Positions 13,078-25,900 of a DNA stretch of 64,000 nucleotides are shown one piece after another. A program made the translations under genes and the position numbers. Source of the stretch: Abelmoschus esculentus (Eukaryota > Streptophyta > Magnoliopsida > Malvales > Malvaceae). Within the stretch, counting starts at the first letter, position 1; each line of letters opens with the position of its first letter. The stretch lies in the NCBI GenBank assembly GCA_035048815.1, contig JAUCBN010000005.1, positions 12,240,517 to 12,304,516 on the forward strand, given 5' to 3'. The notes beneath the pieces are model-generated. The model did no database searches and had not been told where the DNA came from. It saw only the letters and a program-made list of their open reading frames with translations.

Positions 13078-13923
13078 CTAATAACCCCTAAAACGGGATG
13101 TTACAACTCTTCCCCTCTTAAGAAAATTTCGTCCTCGAAATTTACCTAAAGTAAACAAGTGAGGAAACTGCTCCTCCATGTTTTTTTTCCTTGTCACCAA
13201 AGTTGCTTCTTCAACACTTCGGTGTTTCCAAAGCACTTTAACCAAATCTATGGTCTTCCCTCGAAGAACCTTTGTATCCACATCCAAAATCCTCATTGGT
13301 TCCTTCTCATAACTCATATCCGCTCTTAACTCAAACTCCTCAACTAGATCAACATGAGAAGGATCTGAACTATACTTACGAAGCATCGATATATTGAAAC
13401 ACATAATGCATCTTACTCAACTCCACCAGCATCCTCAACCGATAACAACCAATTGGCTCTAACACCTCATATGGCCCAATAAAACGATGACCCAACTTAC
13501 TCATACGTTCAAATCTCATCACCTTCTTCCACGGAGAAACCTTAAGAAACATTTTGTCCCCAATAGTATACTCTATCTCTCTAGGCTTTAAATCGGCATA
13601 GAACTTCTGCCTATCCGAAGCTTCCTTAAGTTTAGCACATATCAACTTAACCTTCCCATCCATATTTTTAAAACTTGAGGCAAAGAAACATACTTTTGCC
13701 CAATTTCTTTCCAACACAAAGGTGTACGACACTTACGCCCATATAACGCCTCAAACGGTGTCATCTGTATACTTGTTTGAAAACTATTATTATAAGCAAA
13801 CTCTACCAACGGCAATTGCTTCTCCCAAGAACCTTGAAACTCGATAACACAACATCTCAACATATCCTCTAAAGTCTGAATAACACGCTCAGCCTGTCCA
13901 TACATCTGTGGATGATAGTGCAC
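13078..13923 (-). pseudogene. Chromovirus integrase C-terminus with chromodomain (broken)
   Basis: Three overlapping minus-strand frames together cover the tail of a chromovirus polyprotein. The first (13923-13642) opens at YHPQMYGQAERVIQTLEDML, the end of the integrase catalytic core. GQAER holds the likely third acidic residue of the D,D,E triad. It continues through VEFAYNN and FEALYGRKCRTPLCW. The second frame (up to 13376) holds DRQKFYADLKPREIEY, KVSPWKKV and FIGPYEVLE, the GPY/F module. The third (13404-13078) holds SMLRKYSSDPSHV and a chromodomain-like segment with VKVLWKHRSVEEAT and FPHLF, ending in GKFRGRNF. At least two frameshifts, near 13690 and near 13395, break it. The tryptophan usual after EEAT is leucine here. 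The final stop lies 28 bp inside the LTR. The integrase N-terminus is lost at the junction near 13920. Certainly non-functional. Confidence 0.9.
13106..13120 (-). other. Polypurine tract of chromovirus
   Basis: The minus strand reads TAAGAGGGGAAGAGT directly before the LTR start TGTAACATCCCG at 13105. This is the expected plus-strand priming site and confirms 13105 as the LTR boundary. Confidence 0.85.
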
Positions 13924-14494
13924 TTATGACATGTCATTTGTATTCAAATCTAAAGTTAGAGTCACTAAGCCAATATCATAACCAAATGTGCATGATAACT
14001 TGTTGTTCATAATGCATGCATAATATGTTCAACAAATGAACCAAAAGCCATGCCCAAAGGCACCATCATGTAAAAGACAATTAACCATATTGTATCTCAA
14101 ATCATGTAAAAGGCACCATCATTATTAAAAATTAGAAATAGGTTTATGGCCCTCTAATGATTCTAAGTTTAGCTTGCTTTTTAATTTAGTCACTAAAACA
14201 TATAATTTTCAAAAATTACAAAGTAATCCTCCAATTTTCCAAAAATTACAAATCGGTCACTTATGCATAATTAAGCATAATTAAAAATCATCATAAAAAA
14301 TCCAAATTATTTTCTTTTAATTTTGAAACATATTTTTAATATTTTAAACCATAATCCAAAACTATTATTTTTCTTAATTAAAAATATCTTTATTTTATTT
14401 TTCTCGGAATTAATGAATCGGAGAACCCGATTTGACCCAAATCGAATTCTCCCAACTAAGCCTAAGCAAATAACCCCAAAAACGGGATGTTACA
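13913..14494 (-). repeat. Second chromovirus LTR, internally deleted
   Basis: Positions about 13919-14110 match LTR positions about 11229-11424, and about 14111-14494 match about 12728-13105, so roughly 1.3 kb of the LTR is missing between them. The minus-strand start is again TGTAACATCCCG at 14494. The LTR piece is joined directly to the integrase reading frame around 13913-13923. The motif ATAGTGCACTTATGAC also occurs in the full LTR near 11231, so the junction may have formed at short homology. Relative to the full LTR it also lacks about 12 bp near 13932. Confidence 0.85.
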
Positions 14495-15066
14495 TAATAA
14501 CATCTGGTTTAATTTTGTTGGGATTAAAACGTGCATTTCTAAAAAGGCTTTATTGAGAATCCGTTCGAATTTTAACCGATTAAAAAGCTGAAAATTTTAG
14601 ATTAATCTGTATAATTTTGTTCAAAATCCTATATTTAACTATTTGAACTCATAAATTTTGATTTAACAACATCTGGTTTTCATTTTGTTGGGATTAAAAC
14701 GTGCTTATCTAAAAAGGATTTATAGAGAATCCGTTCAAATGTTAACCGAGTAAAAAGTTGAAAATTTTAGATTGATCTGTATACTTTTGTTCAAAACCGC
14801 ATATTTAACTATTTGAACTCATAAATTTTGATTTAACAATATCTGGTTTTTGTTTTGTTGGGATTAAAACGTGCTAGTCTAAAAAGGCTTTATAGAGAAT
14901 CCGTTCGAATTTTAACCAAGTAAAAAGCTGAAAATTTTAGACTAATTTGTATAATCTTGTTCAAAAGCCCATTGTAAACTATTTGAACTCATAAAATTTG
15001 AGTTAATAACATCTGGTTTTCATTTTGATGGGATTGGAACGTGCATGTCTAAAATGGCTTTATTGA

Positions 15067-16900
15067 GAATCCGTTTGAATTTTAACCGAGTAAAAAGCTG
15101 AAAATTTTAGATTAATTTGTATAATTTTGTTCAAAAGCTCATATTTAACTATTTGAACTCATAAAATTTGATTTCATAACATCTAGTTTTCGTTTTTTTG
15201 GGATTGGAACGTGGAAGTCTAAAAAGGCTTTATAGAGAATCCGTTCGAATTTTAACAGAGTAAAAAGCTGAAAATTTTAGATTAATCTGTATAATTTTGT
15301 TCAAAAGCCTATATATAACTATTTGAACTCATAAATTTTGATTTAACAACATTTGGTTTTCGTTTTGTTAGGATTAAAACTTGCTTGTCTAAAAAGGCTT
15401 TATAGAGAATCCGTTCGAATTTTAACCGAGTAAAAAGCTGAAAATTTTAGATTAATCTGTATAATTTTGTTCAAAAGCCCATACTTAACTATTTGAACTC
15501 ATAAATTTTGATTTAGCTATATCTGGTTTTCATTTTGTCGGGATTAAAACGTGATTGTCTAAAAAGGTTTTATAGAGAATCCGTTCGAATTTTAACCAAG
15601 TAAAAAGCTGAAAATTTTAGATTAATTTTTATAATTTTGTTCAAAAGCTCATATTTAACTATTTGAACTCATAAAATTTGATTCCATAACATCTGGTTTT
15701 CGTTTTTTTGGGATTGGAACGTGGAAGTCTAAAAAGGCTTTATAGAGAATCCGTTCGAATTTTAACAGAGTAAAAAGTTGAAAATTTTAGATTAATCTGT
15801 ATAATTTTGTTCAAAAGCTTATATATAACTATTTGAACTCATAAATTTTGATTTAACAACATCTGGTTTTCGTTTTGTTAGGATTAAAACTTGCTTGTCT
15901 AAAAAGGCTTTATAGAGAATCCGTTCGAATTTTAACCGAGTAAAAAGCTAAAAATTTTATATTAATCTGTATAATTTTGTTCAAAAGCCCATACTTAACT
16001 ATTTGAACTCATAAATTTTTATTTAACTATATCTGGTTTTCATTTTGTTGGGATTAAAACGTGATTGTCTAAAAAGGTTTTATAGAGAATCCGTTCGAAT
16101 TTTAATCAAGTAAAAAGCTGAAAATTTTAGATTAATTTGTATAATTTTGTTCAAAAGCTCATATTTAACTATTTGAACTCATAAAATTTGATTTCATAAC
16201 ATCTAGTTTTCGTTTTTTTGGGATTGGAACGTGGAAGTCTAAAAAGGCTTTATAGAGAATCCGTTCGAATTTTAACAGAGTAAAAAGCTGAAAATTTTAG
16301 ATTAATCTGTATAATTTTGTTCAAAAGCCTATATATAACTATTTGAACTCATAAATTAAGATTTAACAACATCTGGTTTTCGTTTTGTTAGGATTAAAAC
16401 TTGCTTGTCTAAAAAGGCTTTATAGAGAATCCGTTCGAATTTTAACCGAGTAAAAAGCTGAAAATTTTAGATTAATCTGTATAATTTTGTTCAAAAGCCC
16501 ATACTTAACTATTTGAACTCATAAATTTTGATTTAGCTATATCTGGTTTTCATTTTGTCGGGATTAAAACGTGATTGTCTAAAAAGGTTTTATAGAGAAT
16601 CCGTTCGAATTTTAACCAAGTAAAAAGCTGAAAATTTTAGATTAATTTGTATAATTTTGTTCAAAAGCTCATATTTAACTATTTGAACTCATAAAATTTG
16701 ATTCCATAACATCTGGTTTTCGTTTTTTTGGGATTGGAACGTGGAAGTCTAAAAAGGCTTTATAGAGAATCCGTTCGAATTTTAACAGAGTAAAAAGCTG
16801 AAAATTTTAGATTAATCTGTATAATTTTGTTCAAAAGCCTATATATAAATATTTGAACTCATAAATTTTGATTTAACAACATCTGGTTTTCGTTTTGTTG
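15067..16900 (+). repeat. 510-bp trimer / 1020-bp hexamer higher-order repeat
   Basis: The monomer starting CCGTTCGAATTTTAACAGAG recurs at 15241, 15751, 16261 and 16771, exactly 510 bp apart. The three monomer types are recognisable by their ends: TTGGGATTGGAACGTGGAAG, TTAGGATTAAAACTTGCTTG, and a GGGATTAAAACGTGATTGTC monomer. Alternate trimers are more alike: GATTTCATAAC occurs at 15173 and 16193 while GATTCCATAAC occurs at 15683 and 16703. GTCGGGATT occurs near 15538 and 16558, with GTTGGGATT between. This gives a superimposed 1020-bp hexamer. About 3.6 trimer copies. Confidence 0.92.
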
Positions 16901-19900
16901 GGATTAAAACGTGCTTCTTTAAAAAGGCTTTATAGAGAATCCGTTCGAATTTTAACCGAGTAAAAAGCTGAAAATTTTAGATTAATTTTTCTAATATTAT
17001 TCAAAAGCCCATATTTTACTATTTTAACTCATAAATTTTGATTTAACAACATCTGGTTTTCGTTTTATTGGGATTAGAACGTGGATATCTAAAAAGGCTT
17101 TATAGAGAATCCGTTCGAATTGTAACCATGTAAAAACCTAAAAATTTTAGATTAGTCTGTATAATTTTTTTCAAAATCCCATATTTAACTATTTGAACTC
17201 ATAAAATTTGATTTCATCTGGTTTTCCTTTTTCTGGGATTAAACGTGCATGTCTAAAAAGGCATTATTTAGAATCCGGTCGAATTTTAGCCGAGTAAAAA
17301 GCTGAAAATTTTAGATTAATCTGTATAATTTTGTTCAAAAGCTCATATTTAACTATTTGAACTCATAAATTTTGATTTAACAATATCTAAAATGGCCTAA
17401 TAGAGAATCCGTTCAAATTTTAGATTAATCTGTATAATTTTCTTCAAAAGCCCATTGTTAACTATTTCAACTCATATTTAACCTAGTAAATGGCCTAAAA
17501 TGGCCTAATAGAGAATCCGTTCATATTTAACACCTTGTTTTTATTTTGTTGGGATTAGAACGTGCAAGTCTAAAAAGGCTTTATTGAGAATCCGTTCGAA
17601 TTTTAACCTAGTAAAAACCTGAAAATTTTAGATTAATCTGTATAATTTTGTTCAAAAGCCTTGTTAACTATTTGAACTCATAAAATTTGATTTAATAACA
17701 TCTGGTATTCGTTTTGCTGGGATTAGAACGTGCATGTCTAAAATGGCTTTATTGAGAATCCGTTCGAATTTTAACCGAGTAAAAAGCTGAAAATTTTAGA
17801 TAAATCTGTATAATTTTTTTCAAAGGCTCATATTAAACTTTTTGAACTCATAAATTTTGATTTAACAACATAGGGTTTTCGTTTTATTGGGATTAAAACA
17901 TGCTTGTCTAAAAAGGCTTTATAGAGAATCCGATCGAATTTTAACCGAGTAAAAAGCTGAAAATTTTAGATTAATCTGTATAATTTTGTTCAAAAGCCCG
18001 TTGTTATCTATTTGAGCTCATAAAACTTGATTAATAACATCTGGTTTTCGTTTTGTTGGGATTAAAACGTGCTAGTTTAAAAAGGCTTTATAGCGAATCC
18101 GTTCAAATTTTAACCGAGTAAAAAGCTGAAAATTTTAGATTAATCTGTATAATTTTGTTCAAAAGCCCATAATTAACTTTTTGAAATCATAAAATTTTAT
18201 TTAATAACATCTTGTTTTTATTTTGTTGGAATTAGAACATGCATGTCTAAAAAGGCTTTATTGAGAATTCGTTCGAATTTTAACAGAGAAAAAAGCTAAA
18301 AATTTTAGATTAAGCTGTATAATTTTGTTAAAAAGCCCATATTTAACTATTTGAACTCATAAAATTTGATTAAATAACATCTTGTTTTCGTTTTGTTGGG
18401 ATTAGGTCGCGGGTGTCTAAAAAGGCTTTATAGAGAATCCGTTCAAATTTTAACCGAGTAAAAAGCTAAAAATTTTAGATTAATTTGTATAATATTGTTC
18501 AAAAGCTCATATTTAACTATTTGAACTCATAAAATTTGATTTCATAACATCTGATTTTCGTTTTTTTGGGATTAGAACGTGCATGTTTAAAAGGGATTTA
18601 TTAAGAATCCGTTCGAATTTTAGCCGAGTAAAAAGCTAAAAATTTTAGATTAATCTGTATAATTTTATTCAAAAGCCCATATTTAACTATTTGAACTCAT
18701 AAATATTATTTCACAATATCTGGTTTTCGTTTTGTTGGGATTAAAACGTGCTTGTCTAAAAAGGCTTTATAGAGAATCCTTTCGAATTTTAACCGAGTAA
18801 AAAGCTAAAAATTTTAGATTAATCTGTATAATTTTGTTCAAACTTGTTAACTATTTGAACTCATAAAATTTGATTTCATAACATCTGGTTTTCATTTTGC
18901 TGGAATTAGAACGTGCATGTCTAAAAAGGTTTTATTGAGAATCTGTTCGAATTTTAACCGAGTAAAAAGCTGAAAATTTTAGATTAAGTTGTAGAATTTT
19001 GTTCAAAAGCCCATATTTAACTATTTGAACTCATAAAATTTGATTAAATAATATCTTGTTTTCGTTTTGTTGGTATTAGGACGTGGATGACTAAAAAGTC
19101 TTTATTGAGAATCTGTTCGAATTTTAACCGAGTACAAAGCTGAAAATTTTAGATTAATTTTTATAATTTTATTCAAAAGCCCATTTTTAACTATTTGAAC
19201 TCATAAAATTTGATTTCATAACATCTGGTTTTCGTTTTTTGGGATTAAAACGTGCTTGTCTAAAAAGGCTTTATAGAGAATCTGTTCAAATTTTAACCGA
19301 GTCAAAAGTTGAGAATTCTAGATTAATCTGTATACTTTTGTTCAAAACCCCAGATTTAGCTATTTGAACTCATAAAATTAGATTTAATAACATCTTGTTT
19401 TAGTTGTTTTGGGATTAGGACGTGGATGTCTAAAAAGGCTTTATAGAGAATTCGTTCGAATTTTAACCGAGTAAAACGATGAAAATTTTAGATTAATCTG
19501 TATAATTTTGTTTAAAAGCTTATATTTTAACTATTTGAACACATAAATTTTGATTTAACAACATCTGATTTTCGTTTTGTTGTGATTAAAATGTGCTTGT
19601 CTAAAAAGGCATTATAGAGAATCCGTTCAAATTTTAACCGAGGAAAAAGCTGAAAATTTTAGATTAAACTGTATAATTTTGTTCAAAAGCCCATACTTAA
19701 CTATTTGAACTCATAAAATTTGATTTAATAACATCTTATTTTTGTTTTGTTGGAATTAGAACGTACATGTCTAAAAAGGCTTTATTGAGAATCCGTTCGA
19801 ATTTTAACCGAGTAAAAAGCTAAAAAATTTAGATTAAGCTGTATAATTTTGTTCAAAAGCCCAAATTTAACTATTTGAACTCATAAAATTTGATTAAATA

Positions 19901-22900
19901 ACATCTTGTTTTCGTTTTGTTAGGATTAGGACATGAATGTCCAAAAAGGCTTTATAAAGAATCCGTTCCAATTTTAACCGAGTAAAAAGCTGAAAATTTT
20001 AGATTAATTTCTATAATTTTGTTCAAAAGCCCATATTTAACTATTTGAACTCATAAATTTCGATTTAACAACATCTGGTTTTCGTTTTGTTGGGATTAAA
20101 ACGTACATGTCTAAAAAGGCTTTATTGAGAATCCGTTCGAATTTTAATCGAGTAAAAAGCTAAAAATTTTAGATTAATCTGTATAATTTTGTTCAAAAGC
20201 CCATATTTAACTATTTGAACTCATAAATTTTGATTTAACAACATCTGGTTTTCATTTTGTTGGGATTAAAACGTGCTTGTCTAAAAAGGCTTTACAAAGA
20301 ATCCGTTTGAATTTTAACCGAGTAAAAAGCTGAAAATTTTAGATTAATCTGTATAATTTTATTCAAAAGCTCATATTTAACTATTTTAACTCATAAATTT
20401 TGATTTAACAACATCTGGTTTTCGTTTTGCTGGGATTAGAACATGGATGTCTCAAAAGGCTTTATAGAGAATCCGTTCGAATTGTAACCTTGTAAAAACC
20501 TAAAAATTTTAGATTAGTCTGTATAATTTTTTTCAAAAGCCCATATTTAAGTATTTGAACTCATAAAATTTGATTTCAGAACATCTGATTTTCCTTTTTC
20601 TGGGATTAAACGTGCATGTCTAAAAAGGCTTTATTGAGAATTCGGTCGAATTTTAGCCGAGAAAAAAAGCTGAAAATTTTAGATTAATAAGTATAATTTT
20701 TTTCAAAAGCCCAAATTTAATTATTTGAACTCATAAATTTTGATTTAATAACATCTGGTTTTCGTTTTGTTGGGATTAAAACGTGCTTGTCTAAAATAGC
20801 CTAATAGAGAATCCGTTCAAATTTTAACCGAGTAAAAAGCTGAAAATTTTAGATTAATCTGTATAATTTTCTTCAAAAGCCCATTGTTAACTATTTGAAA
20901 TCATAAAATTTGATTTAATAACATCTTGTTTTTATTTTGCTGGGATTAGAACGTGCAACTCTAAAAAGGCTTTATTGAAAATCCGTTCGAATTTTAACCT
21001 AGTAAAAAGCTGAAAATTTTAGATTAATCTGTATAATTTTGTTCAAAAGCCTTGTTAACTATTTGAACTCATAAAATTTGATTTAATAACATCTGGTTTT
21101 CGTTTTGCTTGGATTAGAACGTGCATGTCTACAAAGGCTTTATTGAGAACCCGTTCGAATTTTAACCAAGTAAAAAGCTGAAAATTTTAGATTAATCTGT
21201 ATAATTTTGTTCAAAAGCCCATATTTAACTATTTGAACTCATAAATTTTGATTTAACAACTTCTGGTTTTCGTTTTGTTGGGATTAAAACGTGCTTGTCT
21301 AAAAAGGATTTATAGTGAATCCGTTCGAATTTTAACCGAGTAAAAAGCTCAAAATTTTAGATTAAATTGTATAATTTTGTTCAAAAGCCCAAATTTAACA
21401 ATTTGAACTCATAAAATTTTATTTTATAACATATGGTTTTTGTTTTGCTGGGATTAGGACGTGCATTCCTAGAAAGGCTTTATTGAGAATTCGTTCGAAT
21501 TTTAACCGTGTAAAAAGCTGAAAATTTTAGATTAATCTGTATACTTTTTTTCAGAAGCCCATATTTAACTATTTGAACTCAAAAATTTGGATTTAACAAC
21601 ATTTGGTTTTCGTTTTGTTGGGATTAAAACGTGCTTATCTAAAAAGGCTTTATAGAGAATCCGTTCGAATTTTAACCGAGTAAAAAGCTGAAAATTTTAG
21701 ATTTATCTGTATAATTTTGTTCAAAAGACCATTGTTAACTATTTGAACTCATAAAATTTGATCTAATAACATCTGGTTTTCGTTTTGCTCGGATTAGAAT
21801 GTGTTTGCCTAAAAAGACTTTATAGAGAATCCGTTCGAATTTTAACCGAGTAAAAAGCTGAAAATTTTAGATTAATCTGTATAATTTTGTTTAAAAGACC
21901 ATTGTTAACTATTTGAACTCATAAAATTTGATCTATTAAAATTTGGTTTTCATTTTGATGGGATTAGAACCTGCATGTCTAAAAAGGCTTTATGAGAATC
22001 CGTTCGAATTTTGACCGAGTAAAAAGCTGAAAATTTTAGGTTAATCTGTATAATTTTTTTAAAAGCCTATATTTAACTATTTGAAATCTTAAATTTTGAT
22101 TTAACAACATTTGGTTTTCGTGTTGTTGGGATTAAAACGTGCATGCCTAAAAAGGTTTTATAGAGAATCCGTTCAAATTATAACCGGGTAAAAAGCTAAA
22201 AATTTTAGATTAATCTGTATAATTTTGTTCAAAAGCTCATAATTAACTATTTGAAATCATAAAATTTGATTTAATAACATCTTGTTTTCCTTTTGTTGGG
22301 ATTAGATCGTGAATGTCTAAAAAGGGTTTATTGAGAATTCGTTCAAATTTTAACAGAGTAAAAAGCTGAAAATTTTAGATTAATTTGTATAATTTTGTTC
22401 AAAAGCCCATATTTAACTATTTGAACTCATAAATTTTGATTTCATAACTTCTGGTTTTCGTTTTTCTGGGATTAAAACGTGTATGTCTAAAAAGGCTTTA
22501 TTGAGAATCCATTCGAATTTTAGCCAAGCAAAAAGCTGAAAATTTTAAATTATTTTGTATAATTTTGTTCAAAAGTCCATATTTAACTATTTGAACTCAT
22601 AAATTTTGATTTAACAACATCTGGATTTCGTTTTTTGGATTAAAATGTGCTTGTCTAAAAAGGCTTTATAGAGAATCCGTTCGAATTTTAACCGAGTTAA
22701 AGCCCATTGTTAACTATTTGAACTCATAAAATTTGATTTCATAACATCTGGTTTTCGTTTGGCTTGGATTAGAATGTGCATGTCTAAAAAGGCTTTATTG
22801 AGAATCCGTTCGAATTTTAACCGAGTAAAAAGCTAAAAATTTTAGATTAATCTGTATAATTTTGTTCAAAAGCCCATTGTTAACTTTTTGAACTCATATA

Positions 22901-25900
22901 TTTTGATTTAACATATGGTTTTCGTTTTGTTGGGATTAAAACGTGCTTGTCTAAAATGTCTTTATAGAGAATCTATTCGAATTTTAACCGAGTAAAAAGC
23001 TAAAAATTTTAGATTAATCTGTATAATTTTTTTCAAAATCTCATATTTAACTATTTGAACTCAAAAATTTTGATTTAAAAACATCTTGTTTTCGTTTTCC
23101 TGGGATTAGAACGTTGATGCCTAAAAAGGCTTTTTAGAGAATCCGTTCGAATTTTAACCGAGTAAAAACCTGAAAATTTTAGATTAATCTATATAATTTT
23201 GTTCAAAATCCCATATTTAACTATTTGAACTCATAAAATTTGATTTCGTCACATCTGGTTTTCGTTTTGTTGGGATTAAAACGTGCTTGTCTAAAATGGC
23301 TATATTGAGAATCAGTTCGAATTTTAACCGAGTAAAAAGCTGAAAAATTTTAGATTAATCTGTATAATTTTGTTCAAAAGCCCATATTTAACTATTTGAA
23401 CTCATAAAATTTGATTTCATCACATCTGGTTTTCGTTTTGTTGGGATTAAAACGTGCTTGTCTAAAATGGCTTTATAGAGAATCCGTTCAAATTTTAAGT
23501 GAGTAAAAAGCTGAAAATTTTAGATTAATCTGTATAATTTTATTCAAAATCCCATATTTAACTATTTGAACTCATAAATTTTGATTTAACAACATCTTGT
23601 TTTCGTTTTGCTGGGCTTAGAATGTTGATGTCCAAAAAGGCTTTTTAGAGAATTCATTCGAATTTTAACCGAGTAAAAAGCTGAAAATTTTAGATTAATC
23701 TGTATAATTTTGTTCAAAAGCCCATTATTAACTATTTGAACTCATAAAATTTGATTTAATAACATCTTGTTTTTGTTTTGCTGGAATTAGAACGTGCATG
23801 TCTAAAAAGGCTTTATTGAGAGTCCGTTAGAATTTTAACCAAGTAAAAAGCTGAAAATTTTAGATTAATCTGTATAATTTTGTTCAAAATTCTATATTTA
23901 ACTATTTGAACTCATAAATTTTGATATAACAACATCTGATTTTCGTTTTGTTAGGATTAGAACGTGCTTGTCTAAAAAGGCTTTATAGAGAATCCGTTCA
24001 AATTTTAACCGAGTAAAAAGCTGAAAATTTTAGATTAATCAGTATACTTTTGTTCAAATTCCCATATTTAACTATTTGAACTCATAAATTTTGATGTAAC
24101 AACATGTGGTTTTCGTTTTGTTAGGATTAGAACATGCATGTCTAAAAAGGCTTTATTAAAAATCCTTTCGAATTTTAACCTAGTAAAAAGCTAAAAATTT
24201 TAGATTAATCTGTATAATTTTGTTCAAAAGCCCATTGTTAACTATTTGAACTCATAAGATTTGATTTAATAATATATGGTTTTCGTTTTGCTTGGATTAG
24301 AACGTGCATGTTTAAAAAGGCTTTATTGAGAATCCGTTCAAATTTTAACCGAGTAAAGAGCTAAAAATTATAGATTAATCTGTATAATTTTGTTCAAAAG
24401 CCCATATTTAACTATTTGAACTCATAAATTTTGATTTAGCAATATCTGATTTTCGTTTTGTTGGGATTAAAACGTGCTTGTCTAAAAAGGCTTTATAGAG
24501 AATCTATTCGAATTTTAACCGAGTAAAAAACTGAAAATTTTAGATTAATCTGTATAATTTTATTCAAAATCCCATATTTAACTATTTGAACTCATAAAAT
24601 TTGATTTAATAACATCTTGTTTTCGTTTTGTTGGGATTAAAACCTGCATGTCTAAAAAGGCATTATTGAGAATCCGTTCGAATTTTAACCGAGTAAAAAG
24701 CTGAAAATTTTAGATTAATCTGTGTAATTTTTTTCAAAAGCCTATAATTAATTATTTGAACTGATAAATTTTGATTTAACAACATCTGGTTTTCGTTTTG
24801 TTGGGATTAAAACGTGCTTGTCTAAAAAGGCTTTATAGAGAATCCGTTCGTATTTTAACCGAGTAAAAAGCTGAAAAATTTAGATTAATCTGTATAATTT
24901 TGTTCAAAAGCCCATTGTTAACTATTTGAACTCATAAATTTTGATTTAATAACATATGGTTTTTATTTTGTTGGGATTAAAACGTGCATGTCTAAAAGGC
25001 TTTATTGAGAATCTGTTCGAACTTTAACCGAGTAAAAAGTTGAAAAATTTAGATTAATCTCTATAATTTAGTTCAAAAGCCCATAATTAACTATTTGAAC
25101 TGATAAAATTTGATTTAAAAACATCTTGTTTTCGTTTTGTTGGGATTAGAATGTGCATGTCTAAAAAGGCTTTATTGAGAATTTGTTCAAATTTTAACTG
25201 AGTAAAAAGCTGAAAATTTTAGATTAATCTGTATAATTTTGTTCAAAAGCCCATTGTTAACTATTTGAACTCATAAAATTTGATTTAAAAACATATGGTT
25301 TCCGTTTTGTTGGGATTAGAACGTGCAAGTCTAAAAAGGCTTTATTAAGAATCCGTTCGAATTTTAACCGAGTAAAAAGCTGAAAATTTTAGATTAATCT
25401 GTATACTTTTGTTCAAAAGCCCGTCGTTGACTATTAGAACTCATAAAATTTGATTTAATAACATCTGGTTTTCGTTTTCTAAGATTACAACGTGCATGTC
25501 TAAAAGGGCGTTATTAAGAATCCGTTCGAATTTTAATGAAATAAAAAGCTAAAAATTTTAGGTTAATTTGTATAATTTTGTTTAAAAGCCTATATTTAAC
25601 TATTTGAACTCATAAATTTTGATTTAACAATATCGGGTTTTCGTTTTGTTGGGATTAAAACGTGCTTGTCTAGAAAGGCTTTATAGAGAATCCGTTCGAA
25701 TTTTAACCGAGTAAAAAGCTGAAAATTTTTGATTAATCTGTATAGTTTTGTTCAAAAGCCCATATTTAACTATTTGTACTCATAAATTTTGATTTAACAT
25801 CTGGTTTCGTTTTGTTGGGATTAAAATGTGCTTGTCTAAAAAGGCTTTATTGAGAATCCGTTCGAATTTTAACCGAGTAAAAAGCTGAGAATTTTAGATT

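Larger units (their letters stand above)
9540..13105 (-). repeat. Complete chromovirus LTR (about 3.57 kb)
   Basis: On the minus strand the LTR starts TGTAACATCCCGTTTTA at 13105 and ends GGGGGTTACA at 9540, so it has TG...CA termini. It is flanked upstream by a polypurine tract and integrase coding, and downstream by a PBS. The first part (13105 to about 12728) and an inner part (about 11424 to 11229) are both found again in the right-hand LTR fragment at 13913-14494, which confirms it as a repeated terminal sequence. It contains three internal repeat clusters (10115-10332, 11036-11203, 11322-11543) and a GA-rich tract at 12597-12665. The opposing open frames at about 10055-10412 are by-products of palindromic repeats. 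Confidence 0.85.
7589..14494 (-). mobile_element. Rearranged Ty3/gypsy chromovirus remnants
   Basis: A block of non-satellite DNA holding minus-strand chromovirus parts in an order that no single intact element would have. Read on the minus strand it runs as follows: an internally deleted LTR (14494 to about 13913), the integrase C-terminus and chromodomain (about 13920 to 13106), a polypurine tract, a complete LTR (13105 to 9540), a tRNA-Met type PBS (9534 to 9522), and a leader-like region ending at 7589. The order integrase-LTR-PBS means the middle LTR served both as the 3' LTR of one copy and the 5' LTR of the next, as produced by recombination between LTRs. Gag, protease, reverse transcriptase, RNase H and the integrase N-terminus are missing. 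The integrase tail and TGTAACATCCCG LTR start suggest the Tekay/Del clade; that assignment is inferred. Confidence 0.85.

Noticed and set aside
12934..13149. Plus-strand open frame, with a near copy at 14323-14556
   Set aside because: It recurs only because the LTR start is duplicated; it is antisense to the integrase/LTR junction and has no domain.
14490..14500. TAATA as a target-site duplication of the chromovirus
   Set aside because: No matching TAATA lies at the left edge near 7589, and the satellite phase is not continuous.
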